Positions 1-15,218 are shown, numbered from the stretch's first letter. The stretch is 64,000 nt of DNA from Himantopus leucocephalus (GCA_003993805.1 RSEF01000014.1:1481492-1545491); one strand, 5' to 3'. Made by a program: numbers and translations. Notes: generated from the sequence alone by a model not told the origin.

Positions 1-3000
1 TGTAAGCAGTGAAGTGAGGAAATTTTAGGCACTACATTCTAATTCTGTTTTGCTTATTTGTTTCATCAGCACCAGCTTCTGCCAAAGAATGAAAGTTGAT
101 CAGAAAAAAGGCTTATACAGTAAAATGAAGATACACACACACTCCTCTCCTTGAAGTAAAATCAGAGAAAGATGACATTAAAAAGCTTTTCCGTGTTCAA
201 AGGACAAGTCCAGCAAAACTAAGGAAGATCAACTGCTCCAAATATATCTATGGTCAAGAACCAGGAAAGGAAATAAACAAATCCTTCCAGCTCAACTTCA
301 TGCATCATAAGACAAATTAAATTAGTTTTTTGTTCGCTGTATTGTGCAAAAAGTAATTTTGTCAAGAGTCATTGTGATAAAGTCAGGCTGCTTCTCAATC
401 ATTGCACAAACAACTTTTTTTCTCAAAGGTTATCTTCCAAGAAGATTTAAAATACAAATACATTAAATGAAGATTATGCCTTTCATACCTAGCATGTTTA
501 CTTCAAATGTGTGCTGGGATGCTAAATCTACTAATATTGTTCTGTTTTACACATTTTACTAAAATTAAAGCCACAGGAATTTTCTCACTGACATAAGACA
601 AGGAAAAGTACACCTTTCATGACTAATTGCTAGCAAGATTAAGAGACATCTTGGAAAAAAACCTAATAAATCTATGTGTATAAATAGGAATTTTGTGTAT
701 TAGCCCACAGTTTCATAAATATAATGGAACAGCAGATTTCAAGGGGATATTTACGCCTCTTCAATAAAGCCAGAATACTAGAGGTGAAGGTACTCTGATA
801 GTGCTTGAAAAACTTCAGTTACAAGTTTTGCCAGTGACAGACTCCTTACAAACTTCTCCCATGTTCACATAAGAACGATGCAAAGTTATGTCTTTTCTCA
901 GAAAATAACATTTTTAAAAGTTTGCTTTATTCTTTATGTAGACACATTTCATATTTATAAAGTACACACCTTACCCTGACAAGCTTTAACTCCTATTTTA
1001 GCCATAGTAAGAGGGTTTAAATAATTGCCAGGTTTTAAACAGAAATGCAACAGTAGATACAGAAATACAGGACCAATTTTCAAGATGAAAGCTATAGTGT
1101 TAGAAATGAGTTGGCCTGCATAAATATATATGTCTGTAAACAAGTAAGATTGATAGATCTATATTAAGCCATTGCATTTTGATAGTAGAATAGAATATGC
1201 CAAATGATTTAGAGATTACTGGAAAAAATTATTTGCAAGAGAAGCTTGCAATAGAAACTTCTCTCCAAGAGAAAATCCTGCCTTGCAAAGATGTCTGGGA
1301 AAATTTTAAATGACAAAGTTGAGGAGGCAAAGGAAAAAAAATAAATTCAAGTGGTTTATCAACTTCAGCACAGGCAATGAATTAACTGAAAGCAAGCTTT
1401 CCATGTAAATCAAACTTCTCTCTTTCAAAAGGATATTCTTTTTCTATAAGCAAATATTTTTTAATCAAAGTTGCTGCTGGGTTAGCAACAGATGTTCTTT
1501 AACATGCTAAATTTTAACTCCATATTTTACGATAAATCTTATTTTGAACAATGCAATTGGAGAGCCCAGGCATAAACATAGGAAAGAACAGCAGCCAGAC
1601 TCTCCAGCTGAAACACTAATAAAGCTCAGCAGAGTCACACTAAGGATGTATGGTCCCCAAGTGGTGTTTATGCAGTCTCTCATCTATTAGCTAGGTCCCT
1701 GTGGATTATTTCATAGGCTAGACAGCAGTCTACTTACTACAGAAACAGAAATTAATTTACGTTGTTACCTTACTTTCGCACAAGCAAGTGGCACTGGATC
1801 GCTTCTCACATTGGCGTTAGGAAGATCTGGTGTGTCACCTCAGGCTGATGATCTCCCTCTTCTGATCCTATCAATTTGTAAAGGCTAGCCTAGGTATCAC
1901 ACAACACTACTGAAAAACTCCTACCTGTAACTTAGGATATTGCTTGGCAAAATGTAAGGAAAACAAAGACTTAATCAAAATTCAAGAGCTACTGACAGTA
2001 TAGCACAAATTTGCCCTGTGAGAAGATACGTGTTGTCAATTGAGCAGTAGTCAGAAACGTTAGAAAATCAGTCAAAACATATAGCATACCTAGTGCAACC
2101 ACTGAAAAATTTTCCAAATGGCCCTAATAACCTAAAAGCATCTGAAAGACGCGTTAGCTATAGAGTAAGAGACCATTTATTGGATATACTGTAGCCTTTA
2201 CAAACTTAACATCAATTTCTGAAAATTTTCCAAAGAAATGTTTCAAAGATAATTTCTGAGGCACACTTTTTATTTTTTATCTGGATGGATAGAAGGCACA
2301 GATTTAGCCAGACAGAACAAAGTCCTAATAAATATATAAAATTACATTATGCGAATATAAGAAACATTTCTGTCAAACTGTAATATTGAAATTATCACTG
2401 GATTATTATGGAGTTGTTTAAGAACGTAACAGGCTTACCCTACTAAGAGAAAAATGGACCAACACCCATTTATGTCAGCTAGAGACAGAGTTGCCTTTAT
2501 TTGAGTTGCAACAGTTTATGCACGCTGTGCAGACCTTGGCTACCATTCTCTATTTCCGCTAGATGAACGCTGTGGGTGAAGGCAAAACTTCCCCTCCTTT
2601 CAGAGAAGTTTCAACAAGCATCCATATTACAGGTTCACATTTTCCAGGTCTTCACACCGTTACCTTTACACTTCTGCTTTCCACTTCTACATCTAATTAT
2701 GTTGCAAACACATGTTTTTCCCCAAATCCAAATTTGGTGAGAAAGGGCTAACATATTCCATGAAACACTCCACATGCAATATCACACAAACGTCAGGATG
2801 TATATATTTCCTCATCACTAACGGCCACTCTTGCTGCAGAGCAGACACAAAATAGTAAGTAAAACCCCAGTTGATTGTAAAAACAAAGCAAAAAATAACG
2901 CCACAACCCTTAAAGCCTAAATATTCATCACCTAAGAATGAGGATTTCAAAGCTCAGGCAGTAATCACACAGTATCTCAGAGAAGTGTGAAAATGTGATA

Positions 3001-6000
3001 CACATTTTCTTTCTGATTCTTTCCTCATGCACACTGAAAGCAAGAGCTCTGCCTCCACTGCTAAAGCATCTCTTTGTGGCAGCTGAAGCTAGTGACTCCT
3101 TTGGGGAACATTCAGCCTGAGTGAAATCAAGTGTCACAGGCTTTGACCTTCAGCAATGCCTCTTCTCTAATTAAGAAAGCATGACACTGGGAAGTGGAAA
3201 GTATTGTTTTGTTTGCAAGAAAAAGGAAATTCTGGCTCTGTTTCCTGAAAGAGTAGTATTCTTGCACATCTCTACATCTGGCAGTATTTGTAAGATAACT
3301 GGAATTTATGGTTATAAGCAGAGACAAACAAGGGTTAAAGATACCATTTTAACTATACATTGTACTTCACGTACAAAACCAAGTGTGACACTGTCATCTG
3401 TTCACAGCAACCATGCAGTATACGTACCCCATAAATATATTTGCTGTTAAAAACACAGGAGAGAACTAAGTCAGCACAGTATTCCCATCAGTTAATCACA
3501 CATTTACTCTGTGATGATCCAATTGAAAATCACCTTGGGATACGCAGGAGAGGATTGTCGTTATAGACTGTTAACAAATAAAAAAAGTTAAATGGAAATT
3601 TGAATTACTAATTAAAAAAATCTATAGGCTTTTGTTTTAAAAATGTCTTCTGTTAACATAATTTGTTTTCTCCCAATCAAGAAACTTAATATCCTAATCC
3701 AAGATATTTTGGCCTACAACTGACATTCAGTTCCAAAAGACGACTTCTTTCTCCAACAGTCCGTCTTCATTTTGTATAACACTCGTGCCATTATGTCTGC
3801 TTTTGCCTCAACGAGAGCAAATGCAATATGGATGATGTAATCTAGAGCTTAATAGCAAGATTTTCATAAGAAAACTATAATGCTCGAGATCTTTCTTATG
3901 AGGTTTTGCAATTGCATTTTGGAATTAGAACACTTAATCTAGCAATTGTTTGTTGTAGGATCAATAATATCAGAAGAAATGGTGCATATATGTATTTTTT
4001 TCTTTTTATATTTGCTGCTATTTGTCGGTCTACTGTAGAAATCTTAACAGTGGAGAGATAAAGAGACATGGTAGGTGAGCTGCAGAGAAAAGGAGCTGTA
4101 GCATTCCTGAGGGCCTGATTTCAGGAAATGAGCCCTGAAATCCTGCCGTCTGTGTTGGAATACGCAGCCCTGTTTTTGTCTGTACAAAATAGTTGTTACC
4201 CAGATGAATAGGCACAAACATGCAAAATTTGCAAGCACCAGTTACAGGCTCACTTTAAAAACAATGAAAAAGGTCTAATGTTATTTGGAAGTTTTGGTGT
4301 TGCTTCCCCTTAAAATTTGAGGATTTTAAGGATTTTAAGTTGTTGCAGAATTATTATATGCTGTCATGTATTCAGTCAATGCTGGAATTCACCAGATGCT
4401 ATGAGCGCTGTCTAGATTTTCCCAGCTAAACACAAGTGATAGTGAGAAGGTCTCTTCAAAGATTGCAAAGAGTATTTGAATAGTGATGATATTTAAATTA
4501 GTAACAGCTGAAAAAAAAATATCGAGGTACTGAGAGCTCCTCCTCATGATATCTCTTCTCTTCCCTTTCTTCTCCCTCATCCCACAGTACCACAGTAAAA
4601 AGCAAGAATGTGCACTTCATCTGAATTCAGAATAATTTGCTTAACATCAGGAGCAGAACGGGATAGCAAGTATTTCTCCTTTTCCCTTTTCTCATTTCAC
4701 TTCCGGGTTTTGGAAGACTAGACTTCAAAAACTATTACGGTACCGAACTCCATGAGCCTTTATTACAAATGGCAGACAACTTTGTTCCCAAACTACACAC
4801 CTTTTTATAAGCATATGGTTTTAGCTTGGCATTATCATGCATATGAAGCAGCTGGCAGGTACAACTTTTATTACGCTGGTCAGAGTCATCTGATGTGATT
4901 GATCACCACCTGCTATGGTACATTGCATCGGGTGGACCAAGACCATTTCTACACTCCAGATTGACTGGTCTGGCATTTTTATGTGCTCAGAAATTAAATA
5001 AGTTATGTTTTTCTTTGTAGCAAAACAGAAAGAAAATTCAAGAGCATTCGAGGTGATGTGAGGGGGCTGAGGTGTCTCCTTCCCCTTCAACAGCTTTCTG
5101 AATAAAACAGAATCAAACTAATCCATATCACCTATATATTAGATGAGCTTTGTGAAAAGAACCCTTAGAGGTAATTTTGAAAAATAGTATTAGTTGGTTT
5201 AAAAACAAAAACAATAAATGGAACAATGATTTTGAGAGCTTTGTGCAAATAACAAATACAGTAGCCCAAATTCACAGCTGATATAAATCCCACTAGTTCT
5301 GCCAAGGACTTTGGTATTACTGAGTTTTGTTTCTCCTTTGGTGAAGAAGTCAACAGAAACATATGGGAATCTCTATGCTATTTGGCAGTACACAGTCTAG
5401 TTGGATTTCCTGCGCTAAACTCAAGCGAGCTTTGTATTAATGAAAATTATACCTTAGGGTTGACTAGTATACTACTGGTTAAATGCACCAAGAAGCTGTA
5501 TTTGCCAGTCAGAACCATAAAACTACCTTTAAGTGGTGGCTGAGCTTTACTACAAACCTTCTTCACAGGCCTTGTTTTCACCCACAAACCATTTCTTCAC
5601 CTTAAAAATTCGATTTCAATTTTTGGTTTGTTTAAAGTTTCTACCAAAATCAAAAACATTTTTTCTTGGACTGAGTCCAGTTCAGATTTCAGTAATTATC
5701 TTTATGCTGGAATCTCAAAGACACAAGCAAATGCAAATAAAGAGAAGACCAGTTCAACTACAGTTGCCAGCAGCAAGCGCAGGCCAGAAGATTAGGAATT
5801 GAATCAGACTAAAACATGCTGACAGTCTCTTCATGTTATAACTTATGGTGGAAGCAATGCATCGTTAACATTACCAACACAACCTTCCATTCAATTGCCT
5901 TTTTCTAATTTGTCCTTCTCTCTTATAAGTATAAATATTGTAGAATAGAAACTAGTGGATGCTATTAAAAAGGGAAGTATACTTCTCTTTTCTCTTGATG

Positions 6001-8391
6001 AGCAATACGAGAGATGGGAAGACCAAAAGATAAGCAGTTGGTATGAAGCAGTTTGCAAATTTGGAAAAGGGTAATCTTGTAGCTCTGTAATGGGCTGTGA
6101 TAGGACAGGAAAAATAAAAAGCAGGAAGGGTAATTGAGTTTAATTTGGAAGAATAGAAGAAGAGAGCATGAAGGAAAGATGAGCTTTGCTGAAACAGCAT
6201 GAAGCTAGTAACAAACACTTGTTCTACTTTTTAATTTAAAAAAATGCATAGCTCTCCAGTCCAAGCATCTGAGGAATTCATATGCAGCCACGACTGAGAC
6301 AAAAAGCAGGCGTACTTCATCCACATACATACAATACTGCAGAATACGAGTGAGTGGCAAGATTTCTCATGGAACCCCACAAGCAACACTGGGAGGAACG
6401 GACGGGCAGTTCTCCAGTGCTCACCAAGAACCTTCCATAAAATAAGTGATCTAATTCTTACCTTTTTGTTAGGGAGGCAAGATCTGTTGCTTGCAATTGA
6501 TAGCGATGTATTGCCAGATCCTCACATAAGAGACACGTTATGTCACAATACAGTTTGCATAAATAAACTAAAATAAATAAGTGGCAGCAAGACACAAACA
6601 AGCTGGATCTTCAGATACGTTTTAGCTTTAATTGACACCAGCATGTAGCTCTGCTCATTAATACGTAATCATTGTGGTAATTATCTTCCTCCAAGGGCCT
6701 AAAATTAGAAGCAAGCACTACAAAATGTTGTTTTCACAGAGGGATGCTACTCTGTCTCCTCTGTTTATCTTCCTGTAGTGACGTTTTAAAATTTTCTTAA
6801 ACCCTGTAGCAGAAATCCCAGAGGGATTTTCGAAGCTCAAGGAATACAGGACAGATTGAACAGTCTGATGGAAAGGTGATATGTAATGTACTGAAGCACA
6901 TTTTCTAGAGCCCCTTGTTTCCCTTGGTTGACAAGCTGGTGAGAAGTATACCACAAGCAGACTTACCTTTAAATCAAAATTGTCTGCTCAAGCAGAAACA
7001 ACATTGGCTTTGATCATTATGTAAATCTGTCAGCTTCTGTTTCCTTATTTGCTTGGTGCTGTTAGAACCTACACCATTAGTACAAATAGCTACTTACTTC
7101 AACCTATCATTTCATAATAGTTATGATATTGTCATAGTTTCAACGTACAACTCAGTTTTTAGTGACACATGCTGTATCTTGATCCTCTTTCTAGGCCCAT
7201 TAGGCCAAAACTGAGGAAAACTGCCATACTCCATGCAGTTTGGTAGGGATCTTCTTTCTTTTTTTGGATTTGTTTTTAACAAAACTCTCACCTTGCCTTT
7301 GCTACATGTAAAGTCAGGAAGAGGGGAAAAAACAGTCCAGCTAGCAAAACTGGAAGCAGAAGATCTGCTGTCTAGAGTCTGTAGCAACTGGTTTTAATAT
7401 TTTCAACAGTCTGAAGTTCAGCTTTTGCACAAATAACTATTTCATATGCAAGAGGAGTGTCAGGTATTATTCAAACTGGATGCCTTCAGTTTTTCAAAAT
7501 AACTGTTATAAACTACTTTAGGTATGAATTTGACCCACTTGCAGAGCAGCTCTTCTTTCTAGAGGGTTGTTTTCCCTTCACTGGCAGAAAGGGATGCTCA
7601 TAGCTTATTTCCAGAATTTTGTGTAAGACAATCTCCATGGTCTGCATATGAATTATGGAAAGGACAGAAAAAGTCTAAAACATGAGCCCAGTCATGATTT
7701 ACAAAATACATTTTCTGTTGTGTTGGAGTATAGGCCAGCTCCCAGACTCACTGGCTCTAGACTACTGTCTGCTTAATCTTTTTAGAAGTGCCAGTATTTA
7801 TACTGCTTTACCACCCACAGGCCCAAATTACATACCAATGTTGAGTGTGACACAAAAACTTGGTCATTTACATGAGTAAAAAACAATCCAAACCAAAAAG
7901 AATTACATTCAGAAGAGACAAGAGCAGAGGGAAAGAAACATCTTGCCCATGCAATTCTAATTTTACAAATTTCTAGTGCATTTTGCTCTACAGGTACACT
8001 GACCTTTTCTGCCTTTTCTGTTGCAGGAGGTTTATGCACCTGCAGTCCAATATCAGATAGCACTGGCATCCCAGTAGAAGTTTCTTCTTTCATTTTGGAG
8101 AAAAAGAAAAATTGTTATTACACAAGCACCTACTGGCCTGACCACTGCATCAATCTACCAGATCTGTGGAGAGGAGTGATTCAGATATCCTTCTTGCCAG
8201 GCAAAGCACCAGTGCAGTGGCCTCATACAATCCAGCTTGCATTCATGTTGGATACTGTGCTGCTCAAGTATACTAGAAAATTGGACTGGAGGTCAGAGCA
8301 GGGAGGAAGAGCACACACAAGATTTAAAGGGCTGGAGAAAGAGGTTAGCTAGAAGCCTACATGGGGGGGCATGTCTCTGCGGACTGATAAA
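1..8391. other. AT-rich non-coding stretch, no gene recognised
   Basis: No open frame here exceeds about 104 codons and none reads like a known protein domain. Codon-like periodicity, splice-bounded exons, tRNA boxes and CpG islands are not evident. The stretch holds short A or T runs. The only repeat-like piece I can point to is a possible ancient palindromic repeat near 5261-5335, listed separately. It is best described as intergenic or intronic bird DNA. Confidence 0.6.
5261..5335. repeat. Possible decayed ancient amniote palindromic repeat
   Basis: The stretch beginning GCCCAAATTCACAGCTGATA and continuing with TAAATC resembles, from memory, the arm of a near-palindromic repeat common in turtle and bird genomes, in which a GGCCAAATTCA...GTGTAAATC arm is followed by a central CATTGA...TCAATG-like inversion. 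The central part here is too decayed to show the inversion. It could be chance similarity, because I have no database comparison. Confidence 0.25.
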
Positions 8392-8415
8392 GCAGTGAAT
8401 TCAGCAGTGAATTCA
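8392..8415. repeat. Short tandem duplication, 12 bp x 2
   Basis: The unit GCAGTGAATTCA occurs twice head to tail without a mismatch. This is a simple slippage-type duplication with no sign of function. Confidence 0.85.
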
Positions 8416-10182
8416 AATATTTGAAAAGTGTAAGCACCAGAGAAAAGGAAGGAAGCAATGATTTGCTTACTGTGATTCATGACACTCAAATACCAAGGCA
8501 AAAGGTTTCTTTCTACACAACACATTAGATAGGCAGATTTCAGAAGAAAAGGATGAAATTAACAGAGTAAGTTAGGACAAACAGAAGCAGTCTATGGGTA
8601 GTTATATCTCATATAGGCAATGAAATTTAAAGGTCAAACAGCAAAGTTGTGAAAATGTTGTGGTTTGGTTTTTTTTTTTTCAAGGCACACTGTCTACCTA
8701 TCCATTCCCTCCCCAAAACAGGTAGCACGGGACAGTCTCACATGGGCAGAAGATGACCTGTGGGCTGTTTGCCCTCTCTCACTTTTGTAATGCTATTAAC
8801 TTTAGAAAAGCATCTTCCTAGACTTCCCTCACCTAGAGATGATCAGCTCACAGCCATGATATTGAAGTTTATTCTCAGTTCCATTAGGAGCTGCATGATA
8901 GGTCCAGTTCCTGGAAATCAAAAACATTCCCTTTGAAATGCAGAGGATACACAGTGGAGTAACATCAGAGCCTTTTGTTTTCAGATTCCTAGCAACAATC
9001 CCACGTATTCCACTTTGCCACACGGTCTTCTCTCTTTTTGGCCCTCCTAGGCATAAAACTACTTAAAGGCATAGTCTGAGCTGTGGTAAAAATCACTAAC
9101 CCTATGAACAAAATGTTCAATTAATATTAAAAACAATGCAAATGTTAAGAGCTTGAGCTAAATTAATTAGTCACTGCTTCCATTTCAAATCTGCATTTAA
9201 ATATGTAAACATTGCAGCACTCAAAGATTTATCTGATATAAAATGAGATCATCAGCAATTTCCTTCTAGAGGGGAAGATGTTAAAGTCGTTCTTGTGATT
9301 TTTCACAGATGTTACCCTCCCAGTATATTTAAAATGGGATTTCTATCTCAGTTCTGAAAAACCACATTCTCATACCAAAATGCAGGCAGCTGATACAGGC
9401 TACAAGCAAATTTTTTGAAACCTGCACAACCAGCCAGGAACTAAAGAGGAAATAACTTTTGCATCCACATGTATATACAGCATGTTCCCTACATGCTATA
9501 CAGTAGAGCATACTGCACCTTGATTTCTATAGTTTTTCTTATGTAACTGAGGAGATAACTAATTGATCATCTCCATACAGACTGAAAATTCTGGTATTTA
9601 TTACAAAAATGACTCGAGGTCTCAGCGTGCAGGGTCTCCTTGCTCTGAGCATTGCAGTCTTTCTCTAGGAGCTTGCACCTGCCTCAGGGAGATTGCAGTG
9701 TCCCTGCCAGTGTCCCCACACTGGCAGAGGGGAAAGGAACACATTCTTGCAGATTTCAGATTGCTAACAAACATTTTTAATGCCATTATCACAGCCATTG
9801 CTACTTAACAACACACAGCAAAGGCAGCAGCAAGCAGCCCATCCCTTACTTCTCTGACAGTCTAAACAAGAGAAAACAATGACATTTTGAAATTTGATAG
9901 AAGGGGGGATAAAGCTTCTTCCTGAGAGTCCAAAATCAAGGGCAGGAGATGAATGGAGAATACGAAAACCTCTCCAAACCTTCTCCTAAAATAAAAATCA
10001 GCTTGAAACAGAGCACTGCAAAAAACATGGCAGACTTCCCCTAAATTAGCTCCATCACAGGCTGGGGCTAAGATCAGAGGGGCACCACGCTGTTCTTCAA
10101 GTGTCCAGTTTATCTGGCAGGGCCTCTGTCACTCAGTCTCTCTGAAGCCACAGACATTCCCCCTTCCAGGCAGGCTAAAAGA
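8416..10182. other. Non-coding stretch, no gene recognised
   Basis: It contains a T homopolymer near 8669-8680 and scattered AT-rich sequence. No exon, RNA gene or mobile element could be recognised. Confidence 0.55.
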
Positions 10183-10204
10183 GCCAAGCCAAGCCAAGCC
10201 AAGC
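10183..10204. repeat. Simple repeat (CCAAG)n, about four units
   Basis: The pentamer CCAAG is repeated about four times without interruption, followed by a C-A-G sequence. It is an ordinary short microsatellite and too short to be a telomere-type or satellite array. Confidence 0.8.
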
Positions 10205-13200
10205 AGCTAGAGTGTCCCAAGCAAAGCAAACAGCAGTTGCAAATATCTGCTTCTCGATAGTATTAGGGTCTGCAGTGATATTAATAAGGAATACTATTAT
10301 TTAAAGTTAACGGCAGGCAGTGAGCAGAGACCAGGCAGCACAGCTTTGAGAGAAGAGAATCCAAAAGATCGCGTGTTGACTTGTCTTTGCCTTACCAGCT
10401 CCCGAGCACTGCAGCAGTCAGAATAGGACCTAGGTAAGTCATCAAGACAGAAACACGGGCAGGAAAAGCTTCTACAAATCTGAGAAAAATAAGAATGCAT
10501 TTCCTAAGGGGAAGTTCAGGAAAAAAGAATGAGTGTCCGTCATAGCGCAAATCAGATTTTCTATAACCTCCTATGCAGCTAGAATGAAAGTAGCCTGGAG
10601 ACCCATTTGGTCTCTCGGAGGTGTCTGGAGCAAGCAGATGAGGGACAAAAATGAGACTAGAAGCAGACTGGGGAAAGACATCTTACAAAGTGATGCCATT
10701 CCTCTCCTTGTCTCTTGCATAAGCCTGCTCATGCCAAGCTGACGAACAAAAGCAAGGGTTCTGAAGGGACCAGAAAAAATATAGCAGCTTTTGTATAGTC
10801 ACAGAAAGACCAATCTCTTGCCTACAAAATCCCAGACTAGCATTGTGTGACCAACTTGGTGTTTTACAGTCATGCAACATGTTGGATAGAAAGCAGCAGT
10901 AAATCTGTTATAAATTTTAAAATGGAAACACAGAAATGTGCGAAGTATGAACAACTTCATAATCACATTTCTCTACATTTTTTCCTAAGCCTTTCAAGAT
11001 TAGGAATGGCCAGGAAATTGGAGACAAAGTAAAGGGAGATAGTAGAAAATGCTGGAAGGGAATCTGTGAGATACAGCTTAAAAGTTTTAGTATCTAGAGC
11101 TACATGCCTGTAAAACATACTGTGTGATCATCTCAGCAGGTAATTATAGGCAGAGCAGCCATACACAGAGAGGTTTAGTAAGCTAAATAACTTTCTTTTG
11201 CAATTTGTCTTGCATCCAAAAGTAGGTGCAAGGACATGGACATCTAAACCCTGGATAAGAAGTGACTTTTTTTTTTTTTTTATTAGTTAAAAAGCAGTCA
11301 TGATGTGTACTGTCATCATTATCAGTTTACGACATCACATAAGTGCTCAGTGCATGCTAGATGAATCAGATCGCAATCACCAGCAAACTGGAGTCCTGTT
11401 GGAAGTCAGACTGGGAAACCAGTGCTTGGGTGAAGAGGAATGGTGTATAGTTTTTTTGTTTCTTCTCGCTAATGCAGCTAGCACGGCTCTTCCAAAGAAG
11501 TTCTCTATTCTGGACAATCATTAAACACATTTTTCCATCTGAAGAAATAAAAGGGGAAAAGGTTTGTGGAGTCTCACAAGCTTTGCAAGGCCTCCCGCTT
11601 CACGAGTTCACCTACAGGAGTTAACTCCCCTCCTACTTCTGCTCATTAGCAACACCGTTCACATTTAAAAAAAAAAAAAAATGTTTTCCACTCTCTAATC
11701 TCTGATCTCATTTATCTTGGAACTGAAGCTTGAACACAGAATTTATCACATCAGAAGCCTTATTTCCCTGGCAACACACTGATATAGCTACAAATATCAA
11801 GCAAGAGACAATAAGCTATGACTGGAAAACAGAACTGTATTTAGAGAGAAGTATTGCCCTGCATAAAGATTCCCCATCTGACACGCAATCACTCTCACTC
11901 CAGCTCTAAAAAATGTTCTCAGAACAAACTTCCTCCCTCTGTTTTCTTTTCCTCTGCTTAGAGTGCAGTAGATGCAGTGCAATTTAGGAACTGGCAGCAT
12001 GAAACAATTTTCTCGGGCAATCCTCTGGCCAGTCCACCATGATAGTCCTTCACCACGACTGCAGGGCTTGGGGTGAACTCCCTGCCGGCAGTACCTGGAA
12101 GCATTTGACATTGAACAGGAAGGTGCAACATCCCTCCTTCATCTGCCTTCTCCCCTTCCCAGCCTATCATTGGATCCAGCCCTTGATCACGGTATGAGTG
12201 ACAATAAATGGATTTGCCACATAGATTCCTGGCTATGAACTCTCCATGACACCTTGAGGACCATAGTGAGGTAGTGTGGGTACTTGGCAAGACAACCATC
12301 CTGTGGCAACGGTTGTTTAAAATAACTACCTGACTGGAAACTGAAACTTTGCCATTCTGTTTTTCCTGGGCTCAGATGTTTATGAGAAGCACAAGCAGGG
12401 GTGGGAGGAGTTCAGGAACAGAGCTGGGTGTCTAGCTCCCATAGGGCTTTTAGGCAGCCCTGGACCCAGTCTCCCATGTGTAGTCAATCCTAATGGATAA
12501 ATACATGAGAACGAAGGCTGCAGGAGTTTCTTCTCTGGAGTTTTACAAAAATAATTCAGTTGTAATTGGAGAAACTGGGACTCATGGAACATTTTCCTTC
12601 CCACTAGGCAGATGAATCTATGATTTGTGTTCTCTGATTTTAAATGAGATTCTCGCCCATCTTCCATGGATTTGATTGATACTGCACATGAGGCCACTCA
12701 GTAAAATGATACAGTGTAGATCAAAGCATGAAAGATAATTTTCCCTGAAATGTATGTAGCTAAGGGGTAAGTTATGACTCTTTGTTTCACAGTTTATGGA
12801 ACACAATTTCATTTAAAGCCTAAATCTGTCATTTCAGCATTGTTTATCAAAATGCATCCAATACCCTCTCCCCCTAGAAGAACAGTGTAAAGTCAAAGGT
12901 AGAAAATCAAACCAGTACAAAGACATTATTTCAAATATCTAGCCATAATATAAACTCATAGAGAATAGCTTGTGATTTGCATAAATATTATCCACATATG
13001 ATGCATTTGATGCAAGCGAAAAGTAATTCATCTGCAAGTTAAATACCCAGAGTGGCAAAAGGTGCTGTACAATTTATGACAGAAAGACTGTTTGATGTAT
13101 GCCTAAAGATGCTATGAACTGCCTTCACCTGCTTGTATATCTACATTTCATAACTTTATTTTATTCATGCAGGAGCTGAAAGATATTCCCAACAATGATC

Positions 13201-15218
13201 ATTTTTAATCTTCTTTCTTCATTACCTGGTTTTTGGCTCACTGGCACTTTGGGAGTAGATTTTTCCTCAAAATAATTTCCCTGCCAAATTACTATGTGCA
13301 ACATCATTAAAGCCACTCCAGTTTTTTTCATTACAGCAATATAAGGTTGGTTGGTTCAAAGCAACCTTACGAATATGCCTAGCACTTCCACCCACCCCCC
13401 AACTCCCGCTCCAGGTAAAGCTGCATCACCACTTTGAGTTAATGTTTACAAACTTAATAGGCTAAAGTGAATTTGGGAGAGATTTGGGAAGGAAAAGCAG
13501 AATAGTCATAAGAAAACATTTGGGAACAGGAAGAGGAGGAGAGGAGGCAGAAAGTCAAAACAAAATTCAAACTATTCTATGCTTATATTTTAAATTTATT
13601 TCTGAAAACCTTCCCCTATAAATTTAATTAGGGACACCTTTCCAGAGAGAAATAAACCGTTATGTCAATGACCTCAGCCCTGCTATCACTGAACCAGAAA
13701 TCACATGCCAAAACCTGTCCTCCATTATACCTGTGGACCCTTGGATCCTTCAGAATTACTTTTGTGCTCAGCCAGGAGCTGTTCCACTAAAGCATACATG
13801 GGTCACAGATTAAGGATGAATGTAGTCACTCATGTTTTGCTCTTTCCTAAAAGCAAGGCCTTTAACCACAGGGGATGTCTACATAACTTCAATGTGTTCA
13901 GGATGTTTCCATGGCTGTTGGATTTGCTTTGCCTTAGTGGCTGGCAGAATCATATCTATAGTGGTATGAAAATATGTGATACCATCACATACATTACAGC
14001 TACATGATATAACACAATATTACCAAAGACGTGGCGATACGTGATCGCCTGGTCCTGTCCTGCCACACATACAAAAAAAAAAAGTCTTTTCTTGGATCAG
14101 CCAACACCAATACAGACAACAGCTAAGGGAACAAGATCTGGCAGCCTCTCTCTCCATGGGAAAATTCATGCTTTCACAATCCATCTACACTCATGTATTC
14201 AGTTAAATCACTTGCTCAGGTTTTTAAGCTCAAGAGCTAAACATTGAAGATGACATTAAGCAATTAAGTTATCATGCAGAAGCAGCATTCAGGATGTAAC
14301 GGGACAGAGGACATATGCTGTAAAGAAGCACAAAACAGTTCAGTGCTAAGCCTAAATGTTAAGGCTCACAGAAATTCAAGGAGTGTACAATACATTCTTG
14401 AAACATACAGTCTAGCTGCCAGCCTTGTGGGAAACAGCAAGCAAAGGCTTGCAAGACTCTGATCCAGGTCATTCTCTCTCCTTACACAGGAGGCTGTGCA
14501 GATCTGGGGTCTGGAGAAGGGGAAAGCGAGGTCGCTCTCCCTCAGACACGACTGTCTCCTCCTACACCATCATCTCCACCACTGTTTCCATTCCTTCTAA
14601 AGACTGTACAGTGCAGTTTCCGTGAGGAGGGAGGCATTTCAGAAAGTGTAGGCTGAGGCCCCTGAGGAGAGTGAGCACAGAGAGAAGCACTGCCAGCTCC
14701 TTACCTCGTCCCAATGATGGAGGTATGTTTTGGAAAAGCTTTAGGTAACAGATGAAACAAAGTACCTTGTCCAATCAACTATCAATAATTTCCCCAGTAG
14801 GATGTCAGACCAGGATGTACACCTTCCCCATGAACATTACTGACATTTTACAATCTGTGCACGCAGTGGCTGCCCTGCCTGCTTCCTACAACCCCAAAGG
14901 CAACCCATACTGAAATACCTCCGTGAGTCTGGGCACACAAGCTCAAGGAAAGATGTCAGGAAAATGACCAATGGGGAATGCTGAACATCCCTTGGCTTAC
15001 CAGCCACGTAGGAGAAGGGAGGGAGGGTAGTATGACCCTTTTTTTTTTTTAACCCCACACGGAGCCATAAGAAATACAAATACTGCCTTTGCAAGAAACT
15101 TTCAGGAGAAAAAAAAATAATTTTGAATTCACTAAAATACTGTGATTATTATATTTGCAAACAGACTCTTCCCTTATACAGGGCAGCCTGCAGGGGACTC
15201 AGCAAGCCAGCATATTTA
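10205..15218. other. Non-coding stretch, no gene recognised
   Basis: The stretch has 15-base T and A runs at about 11267-11281 and 11667-11681. Open frames of up to about 113 codons on the minus strand at 11797-12299 overlap each other in different frames and have no recognisable domain, so I treat them as chance. No RNA gene or transposon was recognised. Confidence 0.55.

Noticed and set aside
10183..10204. Telomere-like or satellite repeat
   Set aside because: The unit is CCAAG, only about four copies, and not the vertebrate telomere hexamer.
12250..12290. let-7-like GAGGTAGTGTGGG string
   Set aside because: It does not match the let-7 mature sequence beyond the first bases and no precursor fold is apparent.
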